DNA from: Zygnema cylindricum
Taxonomy: Eukaryota > Streptophyta > Zygnematophyceae > Zygnematales > Zygnemataceae
Length of the DNA: 64,000 nt
NCBI GenBank assembly: GCA_037447655.1
Contig: JBBHKE010000316.1
Coordinates: 154,001-218,000, forward strand
Direction: 5' to 3'
Position 1 is the stretch's first letter. The number at the start of each line of letters is the position of its first letter. The notes under the pieces were generated by a model. It made no database searches. It saw only the letters and a list, made by a program, of their open reading frames with translations, and was not told the DNA's origin. Shown here in pieces: positions 34,990 to 46,904 of the stretch. A program made the position numbers and the translations under genes.

Positions 34990-35945
34990 TGAGATTAGAC
35001 CAAGTTGACAGGGCATGTTGTGGTAGGGTAGAAGCATTGGCAAAGCTGGTGCGAGGGAAGACTGGGATACTGCAAATATCATGATGCCGGCGCTGTTGTC
35101 ATTTTTTCTCACACATCTGTGCACTGGAGAGACTGGCTCTTCAGTCCTAACTCACAATCGTCCGCTGGAGGTGGAGGATGAAGGTTGTCTCATAGCATTG
35201 TATGAATATATTAATGATTTAAACAATTTTTCACACGTAGTCTGACAAATTAGTCCCAACCAGGATAGTGCTTGTTCTATTCCATAGTAGGTGCTTTCAG
35301 CAAATTATACTTCTTGAAAACTTCTTGATCATTTGTCAATTATGCTCAAATTATGCTCTCTAATTCTTATAAGATTGTTTTTTTATTTGAAGGAATCTAT
35401 GACCCTGAGAAGCTGTCCTGATGTAAAATTTTATCAACGATGAATGGGAATCTTTCCGCTGGGTCGTCTTTATGAAAAACTATGTTATTTGTCAGTTTTT
35501 ATTTAGAATTGGCAATGCTGTTTCATGTCTCTAAATGAATTTGACAGTAGGGGATAAGAGGATAAGAATTCTGAAGTAGGTGTCTTGAGGAGACTGCAAA
35601 TTTTGTTTCAATAAGGGGGTGTTTAAATTTATAACCCTAGTACAGACAGGTGACATAGTTGAAATCATTGTGTGTCATCCTGGAGTATTGCTTTCTAGAG
35701 ATAAGAATGTTAAACGGTTTTGTCCCGATTTGCTACGGCGGGGGTTGGGAAGTCCTTGGCTTGAGCCTCCAGTTCAGAAGAGTTCAGCATCCAAGGTTTG
35801 AATATTGAAACACAAGTTGGCAGTGGGGTTGTTTGGGATGCTTTCGACACGCTATTTGTAATGTTCATTATTGGGTGCGGGGGAAAGAGGTAAATAAGTT
35901 GCACCATTTTCAAAGGGAAGGATTTTCTACTTATTTAAAAATATT
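34990..35945. other. GLG1-like 3' flank, no further gene
   Basis: Probable 3' UTR and intergenic sequence. A 60-codon open frame at 35619-35801 has no recognisable motif and is not called. Confidence 0.4.
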
Positions 35946-36137
35946 ACCTCCGGATCTGGCCTATTTCGTCTTTTCCTCCTACATTTTTGTCTTTTCCTCC
36001 TACATTACGCGACAGAACATCCTCCCGGTAACCATGTACCTCCGGATCTGGCCTATTTCGTCTTTTCCTCCTACATTTTTGTCTTTTCCTCCTACATTAC
36101 GCGACAGAACATCCTCCCGGTAACCATGTACCTCCAG
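35946..36137 (+). repeat. 92-bp tandem duplication
   Basis: ACCTCCGGATCTGGCC starts units at 35946 and 36038 and a partial third at 36130 (period exactly 92). Within each unit TTTCGTCTTTTCCTCCTACA and a second TCTTTTCCTCCTACAT give a smaller duplication. Confidence 0.85.
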
Positions 36138-36318
36138 ATCTAGCCTCCGGCCGCTGTCAACAGCACGCACATTGGCGAAACCACAGGTGTGACCCCCCTA
36201 TGTCATCACTAGCTCCCCAGCTCTACCCGTGAATAGCTTGATTCTCCACCCCCCCAAATAGTCAGTTCCAAAAATCATACGCACAAACGTGCACACAAAA
36301 ACACATACACAATCACTC

Positions 36319-36340
36319 GAAAAAAAAAAAAAAAAAAAGG

Positions 36341-36377
<37 letters not shown>

Positions 36378-36443
36378 AACATTTCTTTACCCTCTCACCC
36401 CTACCCCCCCCCCCCCCCCACCACCCCCCCCCCCCCCCCCCAC
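36319..36443 (+). repeat. Poly-A then poly-C tracts
   Basis: About 55 bases of nearly pure A are followed by 25 mixed bases and about 40 bases of nearly pure C. The block precedes the LINE reading frame and could be the A-tail of an upstream insertion or part of the LINE 5' leader. Confidence 0.7.
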
Positions 36444-36664
36444 CCCCTCACCTATACCACTTACACACCCAAAACCGATTCTTGAAACCCTCTCCTTCCC
36501 ACACTCCCCACTCCCCCCGCCCCTTTCTTTTCCGGCATCAAACTTTATGTTACATTCTGGTTCCTACCAATTTCCCCATCCATCCCACATGGTTCATTTT
36601 CCTCTCCCACGCTTTCTCTTCCACTCACCCTCCCAATTCCCATGTCGTCTTTGACTTATCAACC

Positions 36665-37522
36665 ATGTCCGGAAGCCCTTCTTATTCCCTTCTCCCCCCC
36701 CCACCTCCGCCCAAACCTCGTAAACCTTCAAGGCGTTTGGAATGTCCTGGGTGTCACAACCTTTTTGCCGCTGGGGCCGGCATTTCCCTTCATACACGGA
36801 GTTGTCGACATTGTATAACCTTGGGTGGTCCTTTGTCTATCACCTCTCCTCAATCATTGTCGACCACACTCCCGTCCGGCCCCACAGATGAGGATTGGAA
36901 TTTCGTACGTGAGTTAGATGTTTTGGGAGCTTATGATTTGGGAGCCCCCCGCCCGCGATTGTACACCCGTATTCTTGTGGCCGTCAGGACAATAGTACTA
37001 GATGGCCTCCACCTCCCCTTGTCCCACATTTCTTCAAACCCAGCGGACATTGCTCCTTGGCTCCTACTTCTTATGTTCTCTCTCTGGGTGCTAGTCCTTC
37101 CAAGTCGTGGAGGGGGCAGTGGGGCTAGAGAAACTATGGCGCGTTGTCGCCGATTCCTTCGGGGTGACTGGAAGTCCCTCCACGCCGAGCATGAGGATCG
37201 GGTATCGAGCACCTCTTTCATACCATGTCGGCCACCTAAGCCATCGGATGTCCCGGCCTCTTATCGTCGAGCAATTCACTTAGGCCGAGTTGGTGAGCTT
37301 TCTCGAGCAGTTCGGGCCCTACAGCCATTCACCCCTGCCCCCGGATCTTCTTCCACTATTGAGGTCCTTCGAGCTCTCCACCCCCCTGCCCCTTCCCCTT
37401 TACCCCTTTCCATCCACACCTTTGAGCCTTCTGAGAGTTTTACTTTGGATCGGGAGGTTTTCATTAAGGCTCTTAGCTCTTCTCCTCACCTTTCAACGGG
37501 GGGCCCCTCGGGCACAGTATAT
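36665..37522 (+). pseudogene. LINE ORF, N-terminal part
   Basis: Starts at the ATG at 36665, after which a proline-rich stretch leads to CPGCHNLF...GISLHTRSC, a C-x2-C-x12-H-x3-C zinc finger typical of R2-type N-termini. The rest has no catalytic motif. The frame is open to the Copia-1 target site and continues in frame at 44155. Confidence 0.7.
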
Positions 37523-38647
37523 TGCTGAAAAATGGTATTTTATATTTTATCTTTTTGGGTCCTGCATTTCTCATACTTGTCGTAGTCACTGAGAACTGAG
37601 TGGCAGCCATGTCTGCCTTAGACAGATGAGAAGATAGACATGAGATATGGCTCCTGCAAAAGTAACAATGTCACAGACAGGATTTGATCCTGTCTCCTCC
37701 GGAAAGGAACCGTACGGCCTAGGCATCCGCCTTATCCGTTAGGTCTTGATGAAACGTAACATACTTTCTATTTGATATTGATTTAAAGTTATATCTACCG
37801 CATATTCCATTTAACATCCTAGGAAACGAAACGCTACATGGAACGTGTGGTGCCGCACGAAATGCAGTACCGCACGAAATTAATGAAACAAACATTTAAT
37901 TTTCAACGGACGAAATTAAATGTTGCGATCGACGGTTCACAAAGCGAGAACGAATTTCACGCGGTCAACACGGAATATTGACCGTCGAAATTCAACGGTC
38001 AACACGGAACATTGACCGGTGAAATTCAACGGTCAACATTTATTCGGCGCGCCGTCAGATCCAACGGCTGAAATCGGTCGCCGTCAAAGAACGGACGGCA
38101 CGCATGAGTGCCGAGATGCCGGAAAACCTATCTGGGAGAAGTTCGGCGAAATGGGAGGAAACGACACGTGGCATCATCCTATTGGATGCCGGAAGAAGAA
38201 AAAGGACAGAATGACGTTGACCTATAAACCACGTGGCAGACCGGGAGTGGTGCCGAATATTTCCGTACATAAAGTACGGCGACTTCTGTACTTTGTATGT
38301 ACGATAATTAGGGTACTCGTTTTTGATTGGTTTAGAATTGCTATTAGGAGTTTTTCAGGACTTAGAAAAATATTGAAAAGTCCTCTCTCTCCCAGAGGCC
38401 ATCTGTACGAATATGCTGTCTTTGAACAGCCATAACTTAATGCTCAGGTGAGCAAATTCAGTGATTCTTCAATGATTCTTTTTGCAACAGACTCAGGGGA
38501 GTCCAGGCTACACAGGGGTGTAGTTAGTCATAGTTTTTGCGTCCCAGGGTGGGACTTATTTATTGTCAACTCAAAAGTGCATATACTGTCTTAGAGGCTT
38601 CACATAAGCTGGACATTCTGTGTACCAATGGAGGTCACAGAATTACA
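37523..38647 (+). repeat. Copia-1 5' LTR
   Basis: Starts TGCTGAAAAATGG (TGTTGAAAAATGG in the other LTR) and ends ATTACA. It contains near 37950-38040 repeated inverted words such as GGTCAACACGG...TTGACCG, and an antisense tRNA-like segment at 37672-37745. Confidence 0.93.
37672..37745 (-). other. Antisense tRNA-like segment in the Copia-1 LTR
   Basis: On the minus strand ACCTAACGGATAAGGC resembles a D-arm/A-box, CCTAGGC could be a 7-base anticodon loop, and ACAGGATCAAATCCTGT forms a perfect T-arm (5-bp stem, 7-base loop) with a B-box differing from GGTTCAAATCC at one base. The acceptor stem is not convincing, so it is not called as a tRNA gene. The same segment lies at 43173-43246. Confidence 0.45.
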
Positions 38648-39544
38648 GGTTATGGGCCCACCCTCTAGGGTGCCCATTTTTAATGGAACAGGGTTCATTT
38701 ATTGGGAAACCATGATGAGGGGTGCATTAATTGAAAAACGACTATGGGGCATTGTGAGTGGCCGTGTGCTTCAGCCATCAGCTAAATTGGGAGTTCCACC
38801 AGGGTTTGGAGGATCTCTGTTCACTGGAGGATCTGCAGGGGCAGAGGGGGTGGAGGATGTTGCAGAAAGCACCATGTCGGACAAAGGGAAGGAGAAAATC
38901 ACACCGATGGCTAGTGGATCAGCTCCAGTAGCACCTGTTCAGAAAATAGAGGCGAATGATACTGAAATCTAGGATTTCAACAATACGTGGCGACTCATTT
39001 TATTCTCGGGCGTCTCACTCAAGGCGTGGCTACACCTCATCTTCATGTGCAGAGGGCAAACGAGCTGTGGGAAGCTCTTGTCGACATTTACAAGAGCAGT
39101 ACGATTCAGCAGCAAAAGCTGACAGATCAGAAGGTACAAGCATATGTGTACAAAGGGGGAAAAATGTTAGATTTCTGTAATGATTTGGCTGGGTTATTCA
39201 TGGAGTTAGAAAGTGCAGGGAAAAGGGAGACCGAGAAAGAGAAGGTGAACACTTTGCTAATGAAACTCCCAGATGATTATGAGAACATTGTAAACAGGGT
39301 CCAGGATTTGTCAGATCATCTTTGGATCTGGAATTTTGTTGTGGGGATGATTTTGGTTCGGGAAAGCACAATTGAGATTCGTAGGGGAGGAAAGAGTGTT
39401 CAAGCATTGGCTACTGGTACTGACTGGGGGGGTAAGGATTCCAAGAAACCTTATGGGAACTTTGGTGGAGGAGGAAGAGGAAACCATGACGGATCTGGAC
39501 AAAGGGCTCCGAAGGGGCTTTGCCATTTCTGTAAGAAGCCATGA
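38628..39544 (+). pseudogene. Copia-1 gag, broken
   Basis: Begins either at the ATG in the LTR (38628) or at the PBS ATG (38652). MGPPSRVPIFNGTGFIYWE matches Copia-2. A TAG at 38970-38972 (TGG in Copia-2) and a nearby indel shift the frame, which resumes at 38987. The capsid-like part is followed by CHFCKKP and a TGA at 39542-39544 where Copia-2 reads Gly, cutting the zinc knuckle in two. Confidence 0.85.
38648..38662 (+). promoter_or_regulatory. Copia-1 primer-binding site, initiator tRNA-Met anticodon type
   Basis: GGTTATGGGCCCACC directly follows the LTR and is complementary to GGUGGGCCCAUAACC of plant initiator tRNA-Met, spanning the CAU anticodon, rather than to the tRNA 3' end. Drosophila copia primes the same way with a cleaved half-tRNA. 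The ATG inside the site is in frame with gag. Confidence 0.8.
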
Positions 39545-39550
39545 CACTAC

Positions 39551-42500
39551 ATGGCGGAGTGCACTAAGTTGACGGAGCTGAGATTGAAGGAGGAATCGAT
39601 TGGAAAACCAACCGGAAGGAAAAAGAAACCGTTCATTGCGACACAAGTCGTGGAAGAGGATGTCGATGATGACGATGGAGAACTTCTTCTCAATGAGGAG
39701 TTGGAGGTGAAAGGTGAGCTGGAGATTCCAAGAAGGCAAAAGTGTGCTTTTGGTGGAGTGAAAGAAGCTCCTGAAGAAGGATGGATCATTGATTCAGGAG
39801 CCTCTATGCATATGTGTAGAGAAAAACCATTGTTTACCAAAATGAGAAAGATCCCTACTGTAGAGATAGAGTATGGGGATGGGAGGATAGTGACCACTAA
39901 TTCAGTGGGATTAGTAGATCTGAGGGTCCTAGTTGATGGAAAGACATCCATAGTCACTTTCTCTGGTGTTCTTTTTATTCCGGAGTTGAACAAAAATCTT
40001 ATCTCTACGTCGGTCTTAGATGATAAGGGATTTGAGACTAGTACTAAGAAAGGAGTCTTTGTTGCTAGCTATGAGAATGAAGTGTACTTCACAGCTGAAA
40101 AGGGTAGCCAAGGAATGTTTAGGCTGAATTTGAGTAATGGAAAGACGGGAGTTTACTATGCTGGTGTAAGTGATTTGATGATGTGGCATAAAAGATTGGG
40201 ACATGTGCATCTAGATAGATTGAAAGAAATGAAGAAAATGGGTGTAGTTGAGGGAATACATTTTGGGGATAATGAGACTTTGAATGATTGTAGTGGCTGT
40301 GCACAAGGAAAAGCCCATATATTACCTTTTTCAAAGGTTGCAACATGCAAGGGTGAAAAGGTTTTATATTTGGTTCATAGTGACATATGGGGACCGGCCA
40401 AAGTGCCATCAGTTGGAGGGAAAAGATTTATGCTTACTATCACGGATGATTGGTCTACATACTCTAGAGTATATTTCTTGAAAAATAAGTCTGAGGCTTC
40501 GGATTATTTTAAGCAGTATAAAGCATGGAGTGAAAAGCTTCATGAGACACCTATAAAAAGAGTGAGGAGTGATAATGGGGGGGAATTCACTTCTAATGAG
40601 TTTGAGGATTATTTGAAAGAGGAAGGGGTTCAACACCAAAAGACTGTCCCAAAGAATCAGAACAAAACGGTGTAGCCGAGAGACTAAATCGGACTCTAAG
40701 TGATAGTGCCCGTAGTATGTTGACGGATAAAAAGATAAGGAAAAGTTTTTGGGCAGAAGCTATGAATTGTGCTAACTATCTCAAAAATAGAGTCCTTACC
40801 TCGACTATAAAATGCCAAACACCTTATGAAAGATGGACCGGAAGAAAACCTAATGTTTCACACTTAAAGGTGTTTGGAAGTCAAGTGTTTAGTCTAAACA
40901 CAGAAAAATCTGATTGGAAGTTAGGTACTAGAGGAAAGCCGGGATACTTACTTGGGTATGATGAAAATGTAAAGGGATATAGAGTTTATGATCTCGGAAG
41001 AGAAGACATAATTTTAGTGAAACACTTGGTAGTTATGGATGAGGGAAAGTCCATAGATCCCTTTAAGTACACCAAATCGGTGAGGATTAGAATTGAATCC
41101 GAAAATGAATTAGATTCAGATTCTTCTAATTGGACTCCGGTTCAGCCTGACCTTGCAGAGAAAGAGGAAAAGCTGATCGAGAGTGACTCTCTCTTGGAGC
41201 CACAACATCCGGTGCAAACCGAGGAAGAAAACGAGGAAAGACTAGGAATGGACGATGAACGGCCGGAGATGGACTCCACGGATAGGGGAGAAGGTGAAGT
41301 TGTTCGGAGAAACCCAAGATTACCCTCTATCCCAGCGTCGGAGTTTGAAGGAGGAAGAAGAAGCAGCAAGAGACTCCGAGAGAGACAAGTGAACAACAAG
41401 GTAACTAAGCTGTCACATTTGAGCGAACCCCAGACTTACTCGAAGCAGTTAATAGTCCAGAAGGTGATAGATGGGTGACAGCTATTAATGATGAGATGGC
41501 TTCCATTATGGAAGCAAACACATGGGAGTTGGTGGATTGTCCTCCAGATAGAAAGCCGATAGGATGCAAGTGGGTATTTAAGTTAAAGCTCAATCCAGAT
41601 AACACTATCGAGCGATACAAGGCCAGATTAGTGGCAAAGGGGTTCACACAGAAGGAGGGGATCGATTATGAGGAGACTTTTGCTCCGGTTGTTAGATTTC
41701 CCTCCGTCCGGATTTTACTCAGTCTCGCGGCAGCGGAAGACATGGAAGTGCATCAGATGGACATAAAAACCGCTTTCTTACACGGAGAATTGGAAGAAGA
41801 GATCTTCATGCGACAACCGGAAGGATTTGTGGAGAAAGGAGAGGAAAGCAAGGTGTGCAGATTGATAAAGTCCCTTTATGGACTAAAGCAAGCTCCACGC
41901 CAATGGAACAAAAAGCTGGACGAGTTTTTGACGAGTTTGGGATATATTCGAATCAGTTCGGATCATTCTATCTACTTATTTGAGGACGAGGAAGGTATAA
42001 TTTTCATTGCCATATACGTTGATGATTTGCTTGTTTTGAGTAAATCAATGGAGAAAATTAACAGATTGAAAAAGGATCTAAAAGGTAGATTTGAAATGAA
42101 AGATCTAGGAGAGGCAAAGTACATCTTGGGAATTCAAATGGAGAGAGATAGAGAAAAGAAAACAATTAGACTAACTCAAAAGGAAGCAATTGGGAATATG
42201 CTTGAAAAATTTCAAATGGAAAAAGCAAATAGTTGTACGACTCCAATGGACTTAAAGAAGGGAAATGAGGGGAGCTCAGAAGAGGGAGTCTTGATCCTAG
42301 ATAATGAGCTAGGACCTGAGGAAAGCAAGTTCATGCAAACTATTCCGTACAGACAGGTTGTCGGTAGTTTGATCTATTTTATGAACTGTACTCGTCCTGA
42401 TATAGCTGCAGCTGTGGGAGTATTAAGTAGGAGTCTGAATGATCCTCGGAAGAAAGATTGGGAAGCAGCCAAAAGGGTCATGCGATACTTGATAGGAACG

Positions 42501-43010
42501 AGAGATCTATGGTTGCATTTGGGAGGGGATAATACTAACATCACCACTTGGAGTGATGCTAGTTATGGGGATGCTCCGATGAGGAGGTGTACTTCTGGAT
42601 ATGTGTTGTATGTTGGGAATGGGGCTTGTTGTTGGAGCAGTAAGCAACAAAAGGTGATTGCTCAGTCCACCATGGAGGCTGAGTATATGGCCTCTTGTTC
42701 GGCTGTGAAAGAATTGATGTGGGTAAAATCTTTGCTTCAAGAATTAGGATATATGAAAAGCGGAGTGCAAAAAGTATTTTGTGACAATCAAGCTGCGATT
42801 GCAATTGCAGCAAACCCAAAACATCACTTTAAAGCAAAGCATATGGATATTCGTTTGAGCTTTGTTAGAGAGAAGGTTGAGAATAAAATAATTAGTTTGG
42901 AGTATAGACCGGATGGAGAGATGGTAGCAGATATGATGACTAAGCCGGTTCCTTCTCCCAAATTAAAATTTTGTAGGGAGAAGTGTGGACTGAAAGAAAA
43001 GATAGACTAG
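39551..43010 (+). pseudogene. Copia-1 pol (protease, integrase, RT, RNase H), frameshifted
   Basis: Protease WIIDSGASMHM near 39782; integrase zinc site MWHKRLGHVH...CSGCAQGK and catalytic part with IWGPA and RVRSDNGGEFTS; one indel near 40655-40675 damages the following ENPEQNGV region. The frame changes again near 41440. RT runs from WELVDCPP to YVDD at 42015-42026; RNase H has STMEAEYMA and DNQAAI, ending at 43010. All catalytic motifs are still present. Confidence 0.9.
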
Positions 43011-43011
43011 A

Positions 43012-43023
43012 AAATAAGGGGAG
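43012..43023 (+). promoter_or_regulatory. Copia-1 polypurine tract
   Basis: AAATAAGGGGAG immediately precedes the TGTTG start of the 3' LTR. It primes plus-strand synthesis in LTR elements. Confidence 0.8.
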
Positions 43024-44149
43024 TGTTGAAAAATGGTATTTTATATTTTATCTTTTTGGGTCTTGCATTTCTCATACTTGTCGTAGTCACTGAGAACTGA
43101 GTGGCAGCCATGTCTGCCTTAGACAGATGAGAAGATAGACATGAGATATGGCTCCTGCAAAAGTAACAATGTCACAGACAGGATTTGATCCTGTCTCCTC
43201 CGGAAAGGAACCGTACGGCCTAGGCATCCGCCTTATCCGTTAGGTCTTGATGAAACGTAACATACTTTCTATTTGATATTGATTTAAAGTTATATCTACC
43301 GCATATTCCATTTAACATCCTAGGAAACGAAACGCTACATGGAACGTGTGGTGCCGCACGAAATGCAGTACCGCACGAAATTAATGAAACAAACATTTAA
43401 TTTTCAACGGACGAAATTAAATGTTGCGATCGACGGTTCACAAAGCGAGAACGAATTTCACGTGGTCAACACGGAATATTGACCGTCGAAATTCAACGGT
43501 CAACACGGAACATTGACCGGTGAAATTCAACGGTCAACATTTATTCGGCGCGCCGTCAGATCCAACGGCTGAAATCGGTCGCCGTCAAAGAACGGACGGC
43601 ACGCATGAGTGCCGAGATGCCGGAAAACCTATCTGGGAGAAGTTCGGCGAAATGGGAGGAAACGACACGTGGCATCATCCTATTGGATGCCGGAAGAAGA
43701 AAAAGGACAGAATGACGTTGACCTATAAACCACGTGGCAGACCGGGAGTGGTGCCGAATATTTCCGTACATAAAGTACGGCGACTTCTGTACTTTGTATG
43801 AACGATAATTAGGGTACCCGTTTTTGATTGGTTTAGAATTGCTATTAGGAGTTTTTCAGGACTTAGAAAAATGTTGAAAAGTCCTCTCTCTCCTAGAGGC
43901 CATCTGTACAAATATGCTGTCTTTGAACAGCCATAACTTAATGCTCAGGTGAGCAAATTCAGTGATTCTTCAGTGATTCTTTTTGCAACAGACTCAGGGG
44001 AGTCCAGGCTACACAAGGGTGTAGTTAGTCATAGTTTTTGCGTCCCAGGGTGGGACTTATTTATTGTCAAACTCAAAAGTGCATATACTATCTTAGAGGC
44101 TTCACATAAGCTGGACATTCTGTGTACCAATGGAGGTCACAGAATTACA
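43024..44149 (+). repeat. Copia-1 3' LTR
   Basis: Near-identical to 37523-38647 and ends ATTACA directly before the TATAT target duplication. It includes the antisense tRNA-like segment (43173-43246). Confidence 0.93.
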
Positions 44150-46408
44150 TATATGAGTTGTTTCGCGATGTTTTGCCCCCTGAATCGGGTGCCTGGGGGT
44201 TCGATGTGTTTTTTCGAGTATGTTCCCTTATAGCTAGTGGGGATGTTCCCCCTCGGATTTGTTATCTTCTCACGGCGTCCTGCCTTGTGGCAATCGCCAA
44301 ACCTAATGATGGGATCCGCCCTATTGCCGTGGGAGAGGTTGTATATAGATTGGTGGCTCGTGCGATATGTCTCCAGCTCCAACCGGCTTTCGATGATTAT
44401 TTCTCTCCTCATCAGTTTGGAGTGGCGACGAGAGGGGGTTGTGAGGCCGTGGTCCATGGGATTCGGGCTTTGTTGGATGTACATCCGGATTGGTTGGTCC
44501 TTCAAGTCGACGTTTCCAATGCATTTAATACGGTGGATCGGAACGTGATTTTTTCAGAGCTTATGGCGGCTCCATCTCCGATTGTCCAATTGTACCCCTT
44601 TGTGAGGGTTTTCTATTCTTTGACAAGCAGCCTTTCCTTCTCGGCCGATGGTGATATTATTCCTCTCTCCTTTGCTACTGGCACTCGCCAAGGTGACCCT
44701 CTCGGCGGACCTTTGTTCGCCCTTGCCCATTACCGGGCCCTTCGTGCCTCCGCAGCAGCCTTCCCTTCTTGCCTTTTTCCTTCGGTCGCAGATGATACGC
44801 ACATTATTGGGCCGAGAGAACAAGTCGTGTTGGCATATGATTTTTTCAGGGAACGTTTAGCTGAACTCAACCTTTCAGTTCAGCCGTCGATGTGTTGTTT
44901 GGTCTCCTCAGGATATCCCACTTTCGTTTACTACCCCTCCTGGTTTTCAAACCCCTTCTCCCTCCGATGGCATTCGTGTGCTTGGTTGCCCCCTTGGTTC
45001 AGATACTTTCGTGACCCAATTCCTTCATGATGCTTTACAGACAGATCTAGCCCAAGTGGACGACCTTCCTCACCTTCCTGATCCCCAAGTTGCTTTTGCT
45101 ATGTTAACCAGGTGTTTCCCCCACCGCCCTTCTTACCTCACTCGTACTTCCCCTCCCACCTCGACATTTCTCTCCTCTCTCTCGGCTTTTGACGATCGCC
45201 TCATGGACGTCCTCCACTCTCTGTTAGGTCGCGGGGCATTTGATCGCGCGTCTGGCCCATCTGCGCGCATTCAGGCATCCCTCCCTGTCTCTACTGGGGG
45301 GTTGGGTCTTTTATCGATCGCTCGTGTTGCTCCAGCTGCCTATTTCGGAAGTTGGTGCCTTATTGCCTCTACTCTTGTTTCCCGTCTCTTGGCTGGGGAC
45401 ACCCCCGTTCTAGCTAATGTTATCCCCCGAGTTTCAGACGGTGTGTTCGCCTTCCAGCGATCTCTATTGGACGCGTCACGTTCTCTTCCTCCCCATTCCC
45501 TTGTGGATGTGCCGATTTTCTCGACCCTTGTTACAAAATCTGTTGAGCGTGTCCAGGAATCGATTTCCGACCGGGTTGTCGCCACCATTAAATCCGAGCT
45601 TCTCACGGCGCTTCCCTCCGATTCTTCTCGTGCCCGTCTTCTCTCTTGTGGTGGACCTGGTTCTGGGTCTTGGCTTTTTGCCACACCTATTTTGTCCACT
45701 CTCCGATTCTCACCAGCTCAGTTCACCACTGCCCTTCGGTTTGGCCTCGGCCTCCCCCATCCTCCTTTACTTGGCTCTCTTGTTTGTGCATGTGGTCGTG
45801 TCTTGGGGCCCGATGGTGTCTATTTGCTTCGTTGCTCCCATGGGGGAGATTTGATCTAGGCGCACGACATTATTCGAGACACCGTTGCCACTATTGCTTC
45901 AGAAGGGGGCTTTTCTGTGCGTCGAGAGGTTTCTCATTTTATTCCCTCGCGTCGGATCGATGTTGTTTTGCTTGATGGTGCCCGTCGCATTTTCGGTGAT
46001 TTTGTTCTGGCGAACCCTAGTTCACCTACAGTTGTTGGTCAGGCGGCTCGACATCTTGGGGTGGGAGCTCGTGATGCTGCTAAGACGAAGGAGCGTGATT
46101 ATGCCCACCGGGACCCTATGGATGACTTTATCCCGATGGCGGTCGAGATCTTTGGTTGTTTGGGTGTTGCACTGGACGAGTTTCTCCGTACTGGTGCTCG
46201 ACGTGCTTTCGAACGTCGAGGACCTGGGAGCCCTCCTCCTTCAGTCCTTACTTCTTTTTACCGTCAACGCTTATCTGTGGCTTTACAACGAGTGCAGGCT
46301 TCTATTCTCCTCCAATCGACTGTTGCGGTTATGGATCGTCGCCGTGCTCCGGAACTCCCTCAACGTGCTCCCCCGGGCTGGGGGGACTTACGGAGTTGTT
46401 TTTCATAG
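44150..46408 (+). pseudogene. LINE ORF, reverse transcriptase and endonuclease part
   Basis: RT motifs in order: VAIAKPNDGIRPIAV, QFGVATRGGCE, LQVDVSNAFNTVDR (about 44505-44540), TGTRQGDPLGGPLFAL (about 44680-44725) and the catalytic ADD at 44788-44796. The frame shifts by one base near 44900 and continues to 45856. A single TAG at 45857-45859 interrupts the CACGRVL...LRCSHGG-x-AHD zinc-knuckle region; the same frame then runs to 46408. That last part has RRIDVVLLD and FGDFVLANP, consistent with the acidic residues of a restriction-like endonuclease. Only one frameshift and one stop separate it from a full ORF, so decay is recent. Confidence 0.75.
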
Positions 46409-46904
46409 ATATTTAATTGAGTTAGGGTTGGGATTGGGGTTTGTATTTTTGTTTTTGTGAGTTGTCGTGCTTTTCATTTTGAGTTAGAGTGCTTTTATTT
46501 TCCTTGTTGTTGCTTCCTTTTTTTAGGGTGTGTTTTTGTCGCTCTTTTTGTTTTTTATTGTTGTTTTTCAGTTTTGGTCATGCCACCCCTTTTGTACCCC
46601 CAGACTCAGATGGTTTACCATCGTGCTTTTTAATTTATCCTGCAATATTTAAAATTAGTGGTATTAGTGTAGGTAGTTGTGAATTATAACTTATTTCTTG
46701 TACTCTTCTTTAGTTGCACGCGACGTACTCATATATATGTATGTTAGAGTTACCTACTGTGTTCAACACTAAATTAGAATTAACTACGTTGAAGTGCGAC
46801 TTCGGAATTGATTTCTTATTGGGCAACTTGAATGTGTTAGTAACACTGACTTGTGACATCGAATCAAAAAAATCCTTTAGAAATGTAACTACACCATGTT
46901 TCGC
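46409..46904. other. LINE 3' region and spacer
   Basis: T-rich LINE 3' UTR to about 46640, with CCCCTTTTGTACCCCCAGACT followed by the CTCAGATGG tail motif, then AT-rich spacer without a gene. Confidence 0.45.

Larger units (their letters stand above)
37523..44149 (+). mobile_element. Copia-1, young Ty1/Copia LTR retrotransposon
   Basis: A 6.6-kb element with LTRs 37523-38647 and 43024-44149 that differ at only a handful of positions, and a perfect 5-bp target duplication TATAT (37518-37522 and 44150-44154). PBS at 38648, polypurine tract before 43024, gag and pol in Copia order (protease, integrase, RT, RNase H). Coding capacity is broken by several stops and indels, so it is non-autonomous despite being a recent insertion. 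Confidence 0.95.
36300..46640 (+). mobile_element. R2-like (RLE-type) non-LTR retrotransposon split by Copia-1
   Basis: One LINE with its 5' part at about 36300-37522 and the rest at 44150 to about 46640; Copia-1 and its target duplication account for 37523-44154. The single ORF encodes an N-terminal zinc finger, RT, a CCHC-like motif and a restriction-like endonuclease, the architecture of early-branching LINE clades. The end of the element is set only approximately by the CTCAGATGGTTTACCATCG tail, which has relatives at 0.96-1.15 kb. Confidence 0.75.

Noticed and set aside
35619-35801. 60-codon frame (GDIVEIIVCHPGVLL...)
   Set aside because: Looks somewhat protein-like but is short, has no recognised family and no splice context.
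37672-37745. A genuine tRNA gene in the LTR
   Set aside because: T-arm and boxes are good but the acceptor stem does not pair and the anticodon stem has mismatches; kept as tRNA-like only.
38019-38435. 138-codon open frame, present again at 43520
   Set aside because: Lies wholly in the Copia-1 LTR; duplication is due to the LTR pair and the composition does not look like protein.
44137-44823. Minus-strand frames of 67-122 codons opposite the LINE RT
   Set aside because: Shadow frames; RT motifs are on the plus strand.
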